DNA of 64,000 nucleotides from Agromyces sp. ISL-38 (GTDB taxonomy: Bacteria > Actinomycetota > Actinomycetes > Actinomycetales > Microbacteriaceae): contig NZ_JAGGPF010000006.1 in assembly GCF_018613935.1 (NCBI RefSeq), positions 157,034-221,033 of the forward strand. The letters are read 5' to 3'. This document shows positions 7,436 through 16,916 of the stretch, in pieces. Under the pieces are notes generated by a model that worked only from the letters and a program-made list of their open reading frames with translations, made no database searches and was not told the DNA's origin. A program made the translations under genes and the position numbers. The first letter of the stretch is position 1; every line of letters starts with the position of its first letter.

Positions 7436-9261
7436 CCGAATCAGCTCTCAACCTCTCGCCCGATCCGGCGTCGGAGCAGCGCGCTGTCGGCTCGCACCTG
7501 GCGCGCCGAATGCTGCGTAACGCGACGGGCCTTGCGTCAATGATCGTGCTGGGACTTATCGTGCTCGCCGCGATCCTGGCACCGCTGCTGACACAGACAG
7601 ACCCCGCTCTCGCCGACGTTCGAAGCATCCTCCAGCCGAGCAGCGCTGCGCACCCGCTCGGCACAGACAGTGCCGGGCGCGACGTCCTCGCTCGCCTGTT
7701 GCACGGGACGCGGTATAGCATCGCCGGCGCCCTGCTCGGCACCACCGTCGCAGCCATGATCGGTGTTATCGGCGGACTTCTCGCCGGCTATTACCAGAAG
7801 GGCTTCGAGTCGGTCTCGTCCTGGCTGGTCAGCGCGATCATGGCTCTTCCCGGAATCGTCGTGCTGCTCGCCGCCCGCGCAGTTCTCGGCCCCTCGCTCT
7901 GGATGGCGATGGCCGTGTTCGGGGTGCTGCTGGCGCCCGCTTTCTACCGCCTTACCTACACGGCGGTGGTCAACGTGCGCCACGAGTTATTCGTCGATGC
8001 CGCGCGCGTCTCCGGGGTCGGCGACCTCAGCATCATCGGTCGACACATCCTTTCCGTCGTTCGCGCGCCGATCATCATCCAATTCGCTTTCGTCATGGGC
8101 ATCGCCATCGCGATCCAGGCCGGCCTCGACTTCCTTGGTCTTGGTGACCAATCGGTGCCCACCTGGGGAAACATGCTCAACGACGCGTTCGCTCGCATGT
8201 ACAAGAGCCCGGTGCTGATTGTGTGGCCGAGCCTCGCGGTTGCACTCACCTCGACTGCTCTCGCTCTGTTCGCCAACGCCCTGCGCGACGAGCTCGAGCG
8301 CAGCGGCAAGACAAAGAAGCGCCGTCGACTTGCAGGCGCCGCAGCAGCTGCTCCCGTGCTCGCGGGTGAGGAGGCCGTCGTCCACGCCGAGCTCGGTGAG
8401 GACACCAGAGCCGATCTCCTGACGGTCGACTCGCTGGTGGTCGGCTACGACCAGCCCGACGGCATTCTCAAGCAGGTCGTCAACGGTGTCTCGCTTCGCG
8501 TGAAGCGCGGCGAGGTACACGGCCTGATCGGCGAATCCGGATCGGGTAAGACGCAAACGGCATGGTCCATCCTGCGCCTGCTCCCCGACGGCGGCCGCAT
8601 CGTCGCCGGGACGGTCAACTTCGACGGCAAGGATCTCGCTCACCTCAGCGACAAGGAGATGCAGAAGGTGCGTGGTCGTCGCATCTCCTACATTCCGCAG
8701 GAGCCGATGTCGAACCTCGACCCATCCTTCACGGTCGGCAGTCAGCTGGCAGAGCCGATGCGCCTCGCGCTCGGAATATCGGCAGCCGAGGCGAAAAAGC
8801 GGGCGCTCGAGCTTCTGGCCCGGGTCGGCATCCCGAACCCGGAGCGCACCTACGCGGCCTACCCACACGAGGTGTCGGGCGGCATGGCACAACGGGTGCT
8901 GATCGCGGGTGCTGTGTCCTGCGAGCCCGACCTGGTGATCGCCGACGAACCGACCACGGCACTCGACGTCACGGTGCAAGCCGAGATCCTCGACCTTCTG
9001 CGCGGACTGCAGAAGGAACTGGGGGTGAGCATCTTGATTGTGACCCACAACTTCGGCGTCGTCGCTGACCTGTGCGATCGGGTTTCGGTTATGCGCAGCG
9101 GCCTCATAGTCGAAACAGGACCAGCGCGCTCGATCTTCGCGGATCCGCGTCATCCGTACACCCAAGACCTGTTCGCGGCGATTCTTGAAGACGGCGCCGC
9201 CAGAGGGCAACTCGACCACTCAGCCGATCGCCACACCGCAACGCAAGGGGTCACGCCATGA
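7432..9261 (+). CDS. Fused ABC permease (DppC type) and ATPase (DppD type)
   Basis: A 609-residue fusion. Residues about 20-295 are a DppC-like permease with six membrane segments, including the family N-terminal stretch [22 protein letters not shown]. After a linker rich in Lys, Arg and Ala (about 295-325), residues 326-590 form a nucleotide-binding domain with Walker A GESGSGKT, signature [14 protein letters not shown], Walker [13 protein letters not shown] and switch His in IVTHNFG. Permease and ATPase in one chain fix their stoichiometry; such fusions are known in actinobacterial peptide/nickel-type transporters. It overlaps both neighbours by four bases, so the transporter genes are translationally coupled. 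Confidence 0.93.
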   Translation: MTESALNLSPDPASEQRAVGSHLARRMLRNATGLASMIVLGLIVLAAILAPLLTQTDPALADVRSILQPSSAAHPLGTDSAGRDVLARLLHGTRYSIAGALLGTTVAAMIGVIGGLLAGYYQKGFESVSSWLVSAIMALPGIVVLLAARAVLGPSLWMAMAVFGVLLAPAFYRLTYTAVVNVRHELFVDAARVSGVGDLSIIGRHILSVVRAPIIIQFAFVMGIAIAIQAGLDFLGLGDQSVPTWGNMLNDAFARMYKSPVLIVWPSLAVALTSTALALFANALRDELERSGKTKKRRRLAGAAAAAPVLAGEEAVVHAELGEDTRADLLTVDSLVVGYDQPDGILKQVVNGVSLRVKRGEVHGLIGESGSGKTQTAWSILRLLPDGGRIVAGTVNFDGKDLAHLSDKEMQKVRGRRISYIPQEPMSNLDPSFTVGSQLAEPMRLALGISAAEAKKRALELLARVGIPNPERTYAAYPHEVSGGMAQRVLIAGAVSCEPDLVIADEPTTALDVTVQAEILDLLRGLQKELGVSILIVTHNFGVVADLCDRVSVMRSGLIVETGPARSIFADPRHPYTQDLFAAILEDGAARGQLDHSADRHTATQGVTP

Positions 9262-10118
9262 CCGAGTCGCTTCTCGTAATCGACAACCTGGAGGTCGAGT
9301 ATCCCGTGAAAGGCTTCCGCAGGAAGCCGTTCCGCGCTCTCAAGGGAGTCTCCCTCGACATCAAGCCAGGCGAATGCGTCGGGTTGGTGGGGGAGTCCGG
9401 ATCGGGGAAGACCACTCTCGGTCGCGCCGTGCTTGGTCTCGCACCCGTCACGGGTGGCAGCATCACGTTCAAGGGCGCCGAGATCGGCCACCTCAAGCGT
9501 CGCGCTCGTCGCGCACTGTCCGAAGAGATTCAGGTCGTGTTCCAGGATCCTTACTCCTCGCTCAACCCGTCGCTCACGATCGAACAGTCGCTCACCGAAC
9601 CACTTCGCGTGACCAAGGTCAGCTCGCCCGACGCCTCCCGACGCGTGCGGATGCTCCTCGATCAGGTCGGACTTCCATCCAATGCGGCAGACCGTCTTCC
9701 GAGAGAGTTCAGCGGCGGTCAGCGCCAGCGCATCGCTATCGCTCGCGCGCTTGCCCTCTCGCCCCAACTCATCGTCTGCGACGAGCCAGTGTCTGCACTC
9801 GACCTTTCGACGCAGGCGCGCGTGCTCGACCTGTTCAAGGACATTCAGGAGGCAACGGGCGTTGCGTACCTTTTCGTCTCGCACGACCTCGCCGTGGTGC
9901 GCCACCTCAGCCACCGAGTCGCGGTGATGTACCACGGCGAGATCGTGGAGTACGGCGAAGGAGACAAGGTGACCTCGGATCCCGAGCACCCATACACTCA
10001 GCGACTGCTTCTCGCGGCGCCCGTGCCCGACCCCATCCGTCAGGAGCAGCGCCGCGCCGACCGTAGCCGACTCATTGAAGCTCAGAAGGAAATCGACCTG
10101 CAAGCAAGCGTGCACTGA
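9258..10118 (+). CDS. ABC transporter ATP-binding protein (OppF/DppF type)
   Basis: A 286-residue cytoplasmic ATPase with Walker [13 protein letters not shown]-loop VVFQDPYSSLNPS, signature FSGGQRQRIAIARAL, Walker B LIVCDEPVSALD and H-loop LFVSHDLAVV. The C-terminal stretch SDPEHPYTQRLL is the usual oligopeptide/dipeptide transporter tail. It pairs with the ATPase half of the upstream fusion to energise uptake. The start overlaps the previous stop. The GH3 gene follows 54 bases later and is probably in the same transcript. Confidence 0.95.
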   Translation: MTESLLVIDNLEVEYPVKGFRRKPFRALKGVSLDIKPGECVGLVGESGSGKTTLGRAVLGLAPVTGGSITFKGAEIGHLKRRARRALSEEIQVVFQDPYSSLNPSLTIEQSLTEPLRVTKVSSPDASRRVRMLLDQVGLPSNAADRLPREFSGGQRQRIAIARALALSPQLIVCDEPVSALDLSTQARVLDLFKDIQEATGVAYLFVSHDLAVVRHLSHRVAVMYHGEIVEYGEGDKVTSDPEHPYTQRLLLAAPVPDPIRQEQRRADRSRLIEAQKEIDLQASVH

Positions 10119-10172
10119 GCGCTTCTGCAGTCTTTCCCATTACCCGGCCTAAGTGCCAAGGAGACACCCCGC

Positions 10173-12638
10173 ATGACTGACATGACTGCCAACACCGTGC
10201 ACGACACGGAGATCGACTCCGCGCTCGCCGCACTCACGCTCGAAGAAAAGGTGCTCATTCTCACAGGGCAGGACTTCTGGAGCACGCCCGCGATCGAGCG
10301 CATCGGCCTGCGGAGCATGGTGCTGTCAGACGGACCTTCAGGCGTACGCGGCCCGGTGTGGGACGAACGCTCCCCATCGCTGAACCTGCCCTCGGCATCC
10401 GCTTTGTCGGCAGCATTCGATCCCGCGCTCGCTCACCGCTACGGAGCAGTTGCGGCCGTCGAGGCTCGACGCAAAGGCGTCGACGTCGTGCTCGGGCCCA
10501 CCGTCAACCTGCACCGCTCACCCCGAGGCGGGCGCCACTTCGAGGCATTCAGCGAGGACCCGGTGCTGACCGGTGAGCTCGCTGCGGCCTACGTCAACGG
10601 GCTCCAAGACAACGGAGTCGCTGCAACGCCCAAGCACTTTGTAGCCAACGACTCGGAGACGGACCGCTTTACGGTCGACGTGAAAGTCGGCGACCGGGCG
10701 CTGCGCGAGCTCTACCTACTCGCGTTCGAGAAGGCCATCGTCGAGGCAAAGGCGTGGCTCGTGATGAGCGCCTACAACTCGATCAACGGGATCACGGCGA
10801 CCGAGAACGACCTGCTCGAAGCACCGCTGAACAGCGATTGGGGATTCGACGGAGTCGTGGTCAGCGACTGGACAGCCGTGCGCAGCCTCGCATCGGCCAC
10901 GGCGTCGCAAGACCTCGTCATGCCCGGCCCCGACGGACCCTGGGGCGCGGCACTCGTCGCCGCGGTGACCGACGGGAGTATCGACGAGGCCGCGATCGAC
11001 CGAAAGGTTCGCCGCCTGCTGCACCTCGCCATTCGTGTCGGTGCCCTCGGTGACCACGGGCCGGCTCTGCTCGTGCACGTCGAGGACGGCCTCGCCTTCG
11101 CCCGCACCGCTTCGGCAGAAGGAACAGTACTTCTCGAGAACAAACGCGAGCTGCCCTGGAACAGCAACGAACTCGCAAGCATCGCAGTCATCGGCAACAA
11201 CGCCGACGTTGTACGCACACAAGGTGGAGGCAGCGCGACCGTGCTCCCCGAGCGCACCGTGTCACCGCTGGAGGGCCTGCGCAATGCCCTGCCGCACACG
11301 CCCGTCACCTACTCGCTTGGAGCCGTGAACCAGGTGGGCCTCGCGGGGATCCCGCGCGAGCAGATGACAAACCCCGTCACCGGTGAGCAGGGCCTTCGGG
11401 TGTCGTTCCGTAACGGCGCCGGCGAGGAGATCTTCCACGAGGATCGCCTGTCCACCGAGCTCGTCTGGTTCGGCGAAAGTGCGCCGATCCGGCAGGCGCG
11501 CGAAGTCGAACTCGCCTTCTCGTACGTCCCGTCGCGCACCGAACGACTCGACCTCGGCTTTGCTGCGACCGGTCATGGCAGGTTCTGGCTGAACGGGGAA
11601 CTGGTCATCGACGAGGTGATGGTTCCCGAAAGCGATGACCTCGGCGCCGCCTTCCTCTCGCCCTCGACCAGCTCTGTCGCAGTGGATCTCGTCGAAGGCA
11701 CGCCCGTCGACATCCGCTTCGTATACGCCTGTCCCGAGCTCGACGGTGCGCTTGCGGGTGCCCTTCCGCTGAGCGTCGGGACGCGCCCGACGTCAACTGA
11801 TGAGGATGCCCTCATCGCCGAAGCCGCCGAAGCGGCACGGACCTCAACCGTCGCACTCGTCGTCGTCGGCACTAATGCGCGGGTTGAGTCAGAGGGGCTC
11901 GACCGTGAGTCATTGGCCTTACCCGGCCGACAGGACGACCTGGTGCGCGCGGTTGTCGCGGCCAACCCGCGGACCGTCGTGCTAGTGAACGCGGGCTCGC
12001 CTGTGCTCATGCCGTGGCGCAACGATGTTGCTGCTGTGCTCGTTGGTTGGTTCGGTGGCCAAGAATTCGGAGACGCCATCGCCGACGTGCTGCTCGGTCT
12101 CGCAGAGCCCGGTGGGCGCCTTCCCACCACCTGGCCTGCCCTCGAGAGTGACGTACCGGTGCTGGACACAATCCCCGTAGATGGCACGCTCGCCTACGAC
12201 GAGGGCATCCACATCGGCTACCGTGCGTGGCTGCGCACCGGTGCTACTCCCGCCTACTGGTTTGGACACGGACTCGGCTACACCGACATCGCGATCACCG
12301 AGGTCTCGGCCCCGACGTCGGCGCTCGCGGGTGAGTCGGTCGAGGTGTCCGCGACGGTCACCAATACTGGCGCTCGTGAAGGCAAGCACGTTGTGCAGGT
12401 GTTCGCCGAGCGTCCTGATTCGTCGGTCGATCGGGCGGCACGATGGCTCGTCGGCTTCGCACCCGTGCGGGTACCGGCTGGGGCATCGGCAACGGTCAGC
12501 GTCACCGTTCCTACTCGCATGCTCGCTCACTGGGGAGAGGGATGGGAGTACGAGCCGGGCGTTTTCACGCTCCGAGTTGGTACCACCGCGGTCGACCTTC
12601 CGTTCTCCGCCCAACTGAGTGTCCAGACTGCGTCGTGA
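10173..12638 (+). CDS. Glycoside hydrolase family 3 beta-glycosidase with PA14-like insert
   Basis: An 821-residue protein without signal peptide, so probably cytoplasmic. The GH3 N-terminal barrel (about residues 15-300) has DGPSGVRG, the substrate motif KHFVANDSE and the nucleophile loop GVVVSDWTAV with Asp 232. The C-terminal GH3 domain is interrupted by a PA14-like beta-rich insert (about residues 395-530), then resumes at VALVVVGTNARVESEGLDR, and a fibronectin-III-like domain closes the protein. The arrangement is that of bacterial beta-glucosidases and beta-xylosidases acting on imported oligosaccharides. Coupling to the transporter and to GH43 downstream (GTGA overlap) supports that role; the exact sugar is not readable. 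Confidence 0.93.
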   Translation: MTDMTANTVHDTEIDSALAALTLEEKVLILTGQDFWSTPAIERIGLRSMVLSDGPSGVRGPVWDERSPSLNLPSASALSAAFDPALAHRYGAVAAVEARRKGVDVVLGPTVNLHRSPRGGRHFEAFSEDPVLTGELAAAYVNGLQDNGVAATPKHFVANDSETDRFTVDVKVGDRALRELYLLAFEKAIVEAKAWLVMSAYNSINGITATENDLLEAPLNSDWGFDGVVVSDWTAVRSLASATASQDLVMPGPDGPWGAALVAAVTDGSIDEAAIDRKVRRLLHLAIRVGALGDHGPALLVHVEDGLAFARTASAEGTVLLENKRELPWNSNELASIAVIGNNADVVRTQGGGSATVLPERTVSPLEGLRNALPHTPVTYSLGAVNQVGLAGIPREQMTNPVTGEQGLRVSFRNGAGEEIFHEDRLSTELVWFGESAPIRQAREVELAFSYVPSRTERLDLGFAATGHGRFWLNGELVIDEVMVPESDDLGAAFLSPSTSSVAVDLVEGTPVDIRFVYACPELDGALAGALPLSVGTRPTSTDEDALIAEAAEAARTSTVALVVVGTNARVESEGLDRESLALPGRQDDLVRAVVAANPRTVVLVNAGSPVLMPWRNDVAAVLVGWFGGQEFGDAIADVLLGLAEPGGRLPTTWPALESDVPVLDTIPVDGTLAYDEGIHIGYRAWLRTGATPAYWFGHGLGYTDIAITEVSAPTSALAGESVEVSATVTNTGAREGKHVVQVFAERPDSSVDRAARWLVGFAPVRVPAGASATVSVTVPTRMLAHWGEGWEYEPGVFTLRVGTTAVDLPFSAQLSVQTAS

Positions 12639-14131
12639 GTTACCCCAACCCCTTGGTGCCCGGCTTCAACCCTGACCCGAGCGTCGTGCGTGTCGGTGAC
12701 GACTTCTACCTCGCGACCAGCACGTTCGAGTACCTGCCGGGCATCCCGATCTACCACTCCCGTGACTTCATCACCTGGACTCAGGTCGGCAACGTCGCAA
12801 CCAGAGTGGGACAGCTGGATGTCGAGACGGTTCCGACTGCGGGCGGTGCCTGGGCGCCTACCATCCGTCATCGCGACGGCCTCTTCCACCTCGTGATCAC
12901 GGATGCATTCGGTCGCGGAACCCTGCACTTCACCGCGGAGCGCGCCGAGGGTCCGTGGAGCGACGGGGTGGTCTTCGACGGCGTCGATGGCATCGACCCC
13001 GACCTCGTGTGGGACGAGGACGGCACCGCGTACCTGACGTTCTCGGGCCTCGGCGTCAATCCAGAGCTCCCCACATTCATGAGCCACCGTGGACTGCTCC
13101 AGGCGAAGGTCGACCTCGAAACCGGCCGCGCGCTCGAACAGGCGCGCAGCATCTGGTCGGGCGGCGGCGGCCAGTTCCCCGAGGCCCCGCACCTCTACCA
13201 AATCGGCGACTGGTGGTACATGGTGATCGCCGAGGGCGGCACCGAGCGCGGCCACAGTGTGAACGTCGCGCGGTCGAAGAGCCCTGAAGGGCCGTTCGAA
13301 CCGGCGCCCGGTGCTCCTCTTCTGACCGCTCGCGGCACCGATCGTCCCATCCAAAACACTGGACACGGCGACCTCGTCGTCGGCCCGGACGGAGATTGGC
13401 TGCTCGTGCTGCTCGGTGTACGACCGCGCAGCATGACCCGGGCATTCTCCGCACTCGGCCGCGAGACCTTCGTCACCCGCGTTAGCTGGGAAAACGAGTG
13501 GCCCGTGTTCGAGCCGGTTCAGTTGACCCCCCGCCCCGGACCGTTTGAGTACCTCGACGAGTTCGACGGCCCGCTCGCCGACCAGTGGATGGCCGTTCGC
13601 CGCCTGCCGGAGAGCATCGCCAGCACCGAGGTGCGGCCGGGATGGCTGACTGTTCGCGCTGACGGGTCGACGCTGAGTGACCCGATCCCGTCATTCATTG
13701 GACGTCGCCAACAGCACCAGACCGCTCGCTGCACCGTCGACATCGATGTCGCGGCAGGAGTCGGCGGTATTGCAGTGCGCTACGACGAGCGCTTCCACTA
13801 CTCGGTGGTGGCGGGAGCCGGAGCGGTGACGGCGCGGGCGTGCATCCCCGGCTTCGAACGGGTCGCAGTGCTCGAATACTCTGGCACCGAACTGCAGCTC
13901 GAATTGACCAGTCGTCGACCGGAGGCCGGTAGTAAGTTCGGTTCGAGTGCCTCTGACATCGTGGAGCTCGCGGCAATTATCGAAGGAAACCGCACGGTGC
14001 TGCTCGAGGTCGATGGCAGGTACCTCTCATCCGAGGTCGCTGAGTCGTTCACGGGCCGCGTTGTCGGGGTCGTCGCGCTCGCAGGGGAAGTGTGCGTCGA
14101 CCGGTTCGCCTATGCGGGCTCCGACGACTGA
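12635..14131 (+). CDS. Glycoside hydrolase family 43 beta-xylosidase-like protein
   Basis: A 498-residue protein starting at the GTG that overlaps the GH3 stop. An upstream extension in the same frame exists, but it runs antisense-like over GH3 coding sequence and is not needed. The N-terminal five-bladed propeller carries the three GH43 acids: Asp 14 in GFNPDPS, Asp 121 in DGIDPDLVWDEDG and Glu 183 in FPEAPHLY. The C-terminal 190 residues form the beta-sandwich typical of xylosidase-type members. No signal peptide is seen, so it should act in the cytoplasm on xylo- or arabino-oligosaccharides. Known family members remove terminal xylose or arabinose. A decayed copy lies immediately downstream. 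Confidence 0.93.
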   Translation: MSYPNPLVPGFNPDPSVVRVGDDFYLATSTFEYLPGIPIYHSRDFITWTQVGNVATRVGQLDVETVPTAGGAWAPTIRHRDGLFHLVITDAFGRGTLHFTAERAEGPWSDGVVFDGVDGIDPDLVWDEDGTAYLTFSGLGVNPELPTFMSHRGLLQAKVDLETGRALEQARSIWSGGGGQFPEAPHLYQIGDWWYMVIAEGGTERGHSVNVARSKSPEGPFEPAPGAPLLTARGTDRPIQNTGHGDLVVGPDGDWLLVLLGVRPRSMTRAFSALGRETFVTRVSWENEWPVFEPVQLTPRPGPFEYLDEFDGPLADQWMAVRRLPESIASTEVRPGWLTVRADGSTLSDPIPSFIGRRQQHQTARCTVDIDVAAGVGGIAVRYDERFHYSVVAGAGAVTARACIPGFERVAVLEYSGTELQLELTSRRPEAGSKFGSSASDIVELAAIIEGNRTVLLEVDGRYLSSEVAESFTGRVVGVVALAGEVCVDRFAYAGSDD

Positions 14132-14312
14132 TGTAGGTGACGGGGCGCTGGCTCGATTGCATCCACGTCGGGGACCGAGGTGGCCGGTCCGCCGATGGGG
14201 CGCGGAGACGCGCGCGCAGCTGATCCGTCGTGAGCGTCGGCAGAAGGAGCTACGCGGATCCGTTGCTTCGCGGCTTAACGCCGTCCAGCATGCTCACCGT
14301 GAAGATGACGGA

Positions 14313-14701
14313 ATGAAGTATCCCAGCCCTCCCGTTCTCGGGGATCCTGATCTATCACTCCACCGACTTCACTAGCTGAGAGCAGATCGGGAATGTGGCC
14401 ACCCGGGTGAGTCAGCTCGACGTTGAGAAATTGCCCACGGAGGGTCGGCGCCCAGGCGCCGACCCTCCGTCATCGACACGGCGTGTTTCACCTTGTGGTT
14501 GCTGATGCCTTCGGCCCCGAAACCGTTGGCACGTTCGAGTTCAGTACCTCAAACATCACCGAGCTTGCGGCGATGATCGACGGGAGGCGCACACCGCTGC
14601 TTGAGGTCGACGGGCGCTACTTATCATCCGAGGATGCGGAGTTGTTACCCGGGGGCTTCGTCGTGCTCGAGGGCGAGGTGTGCGTTGAATGGTTCGACTA
14701 G
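14313..14701 (+). pseudogene. Decayed, internally deleted GH43 copy
   Basis: Translated pieces in different frames match the intact GH43 gene just upstream. They begin with MKYPSPPVLG (intact: VSYPNPLVPG), then LIYHSTDF followed by an in-frame stop, IGNVATRVSQLDVEKLP (intact: VGNVATRVGQLDVETVP), and FHLVVADAFG (intact: FHLVITDAFG). Sequence then jumps to the gene end: NITELAAMIDGRRTPLLEV (intact: DIVELAAIIEGNRTVLLEV), YLSSEDAE and GEVCVEWF. Roughly the middle 70 percent is missing, and there are stops and frameshifts. It is a remnant of a tandem duplication or of a related gene. Confidence 0.75.
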
Positions 14702-14744
14702 GAGGGCTCTGCCGGGTGACCGCTCGCGTCCATGTGCTCTCCGC

Positions 14745-15761
14745 TCAGCGGCGTCGCGCGGCAGGGGTGAGAGTGTTGTCCCCGTAGCTGTCGTCGGCCG
14801 GGTTGACGGTGGTACCGGGGGCGATCAAGGAATCAATGCGGTCAAGAACCTCATCGGACAGCCGCACCTGGGCGGCTGGTAGCTGCGATTCCAGCTGCTC
14901 GATGGTGCGAGGGCCGATGATGGCCGACGTAATACCGGGGTGGTTGATGACGAACCCGATAGCGAGTTCGATCATCGTCAGTCCCGCATCCTCGGCGACC
15001 TGCGCGAGGCCGTCCACGATCTCGAGCTTGCGTTTGTTGGCGGGTAAAGCCATGTCGAACCGGGCCGCGAGTCTCTTGCGAGTCGGCGACGTCGGGGCGG
15101 AGTCCTTCGACCAGCTGCCCGACAACCAGCCCCCACCGAGCGGGCTGTAGCTGAGCGAACCCATTCCATACTTCTGGATGGTGGGAAGGATGTCGAGCTC
15201 GATTCCTCGTACGAGGAGCGAGTAGGGCGGTTGCTCGGTTACGAACCTTTCGAGATTGCGCTCCCGCGAGGCCCACTGCGCCTCAACGATCTCGCTGGCG
15301 GCGAAACTTGAGGAGCCGATGTATCGCACCTTTCCTTGCCGGACGAGGTCGGTCATCGCGCCGAGGGTTTCTTCGATGTCCACATGCGGGTTGGGCCGGT
15401 GCACCTGGTACAAATCGATGTAGTCAGTACCGAGGCGACGGAGCGAGTTCTCAACCTCGCGCATGATCCAGCGCCGTGAGCTTCCCTGATGGTTGGGGTC
15501 ATCGCTCATCGGCGAAAAGAACTTAGTGGCGAGTACTACGTCGTCGCGGCGTCCCTGCAGCGCCTGGCCGACGATTTCCTCTGAGACTCCGCCGGAGTAG
15601 ACGTCGGCGGTATCCATGAAGTTGATCCCGGCATCTAGCGCGCGGTGGATAATACGGATCGAGGCGTCACGGTCGTCATTACCCCATGGGCCGAACATCA
15701 TCGTGCCCAGTGCCAGTGGGCTCACGGATACTCCTGTGCGCCCTAGTGAACGGTATTCCAT
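14745..15761 (-). CDS. Aldo/keto reductase
   Basis: A 338-residue NADPH-dependent oxidoreductase of the aldo/keto reductase superfamily. It starts MEYRSLGRTGVSVSPLALGTM, the usual first strand. The catalytic tetrad is visible: Asp and Tyr in MDTADVYSGGVSEE, Lys in VVLATKF and His in YIDLYQVHRPNPHVD. The cofactor-binding end reads AIIGPRTIEQLESQL. It reduces aldehydes or sugar-derived carbonyls; the real substrate is unknown. It is transcribed in the same direction as the TetR gene 187 bases upstream, which may control it. Confidence 0.92.
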   Translation of the reverse strand: MEYRSLGRTGVSVSPLALGTMMFGPWGNDDRDASIRIIHRALDAGINFMDTADVYSGGVSEEIVGQALQGRRDDVVLATKFFSPMSDDPNHQGSSRRWIMREVENSLRRLGTDYIDLYQVHRPNPHVDIEETLGAMTDLVRQGKVRYIGSSSFAASEIVEAQWASRERNLERFVTEQPPYSLLVRGIELDILPTIQKYGMGSLSYSPLGGGWLSGSWSKDSAPTSPTRKRLAARFDMALPANKRKLEIVDGLAQVAEDAGLTMIELAIGFVINHPGITSAIIGPRTIEQLESQLPAAQVRLSDEVLDRIDSLIAPGTTVNPADDSYGDNTLTPAARRR

Positions 15762-15947
15762 CAGATTTCCCTATCGGTTGAGTTGGCGCCGATCTCGGCA
15801 CTGAAGGTTTGGTTTGTCATCGTGGTCGTGGTTCGCACACTCTCCGAACGCACTGTTCCGAGGGGGAGGGCACTGCCTTCAACGTCCGTCCGTCCGGGGT
15901 GCGGTATCGCCATGGGGTTTCGCTTCGTGGCTAGCCTTGGAGGTGGC

Positions 15948-16631
15948 TTAGTCATAGGGCAGGCTTGTTTCCGAGCGAAGCAGATCGTGGAGCTGCTCCG
16001 TCATCAGCGCCTGTACGCGCAGTGGTGCGGTGTCCCCGTGTTGAGGGGACAGGCCGTTGAGCATGACCCGGAGATAGCGGCGGTATAGGTCGCGGGAATC
16101 GCTGCGTTCTTCGATGTCAGGGCTGCCTTGCACGACGGTGCTGATGGAGATGCAGGCTATCTGGATGAAGATCAGATCGGTACCGGTAGCGTCTGCGCGC
16201 ATAGCTCCGGCGTCACGTGCACGTTCGGCGACGCGATTCACGAGAGGCGCGAGCCGGTTGCGGCTTCGATCGTGCATTTCCGGTCTGACGCGCCGACCAG
16301 TGAGGAGCTCAGTCATCCCGCGATCTCTTACGTGTAGGGCAATCGATTTCTCCAGATAAAGCACGAGCGCATTCCAGGGGTCATCCATGGCGAGAGATTC
16401 ATTCAGGATTGCCTCGAGTTCATTGTCCTGCTGAACGCGAATCGCGTCGATGAGGTCTTCCTTGTTCGCGAATCGTCGGTACGCGGTGCCCACACCCACG
16501 CCGGCATGGTGAGCGACATCGTTCAGGGTCGCGTCCAGGCCTTGCTGCGCGAAGACCTCGCGCCCAGCTTCCAAGAGTCGTGCACGGTTGCGGGCGGCAT
16601 CCCTGCGCAGCTTGACATCGGTCACGCGCAC
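15948..16631 (-). CDS. TetR/AcrR family transcriptional regulator
   Basis: A 227-residue regulator with a Lys/Arg-rich N-terminus (KLRRDAARNRARLLEAG), a helix-turn-helix at about residues 10-60 (AQQGLDATLNDVAHHAGVGVGTAYRRFANKEDL) and a C-terminal helical domain of the SbtR-like type. It differs from the two TetR proteins at the left end, lacking their HPAHAYF-type motif. It lies upstream of the aldo/keto reductase on the same strand and diverges from the GH16 gene across about 285 bases, so it could control either. Confidence 0.9.
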   Translation of the reverse strand: MRVTDVKLRRDAARNRARLLEAGREVFAQQGLDATLNDVAHHAGVGVGTAYRRFANKEDLIDAIRVQQDNELEAILNESLAMDDPWNALVLYLEKSIALHVRDRGMTELLTGRRVRPEMHDRSRNRLAPLVNRVAERARDAGAMRADATGTDLIFIQIACISISTVVQGSPDIEERSDSRDLYRRYLRVMLNGLSPQHGDTAPLRVQALMTEQLHDLLRSETSLPYD

Positions 16632-16916
16632 GATCCTATCAAAAGCGGTTGCGGTGTATCCGTTTATGTGGGTAATTTCTATACGGCTGCGCAGTATCCG
16701 CTTGCGGGTTCAACTTTGCTGCCGCCAGGCGGCGTGCATCCCAAACTCCGAAGTTCGGCACCCAGACCGGTGCCTCCCAACGGCCCCGGCTTGGTGGAGC
16801 GGATGCCGCGGAGTCCGGGCGCGATCAGCACTCCGTCCCCGGATACGGGACCGATTCCGAATGGTCGGGCCGCCTGCCTACGCTGGTGCCGACGGAAGAA
16901 TCGGGAGGCAGACGTG

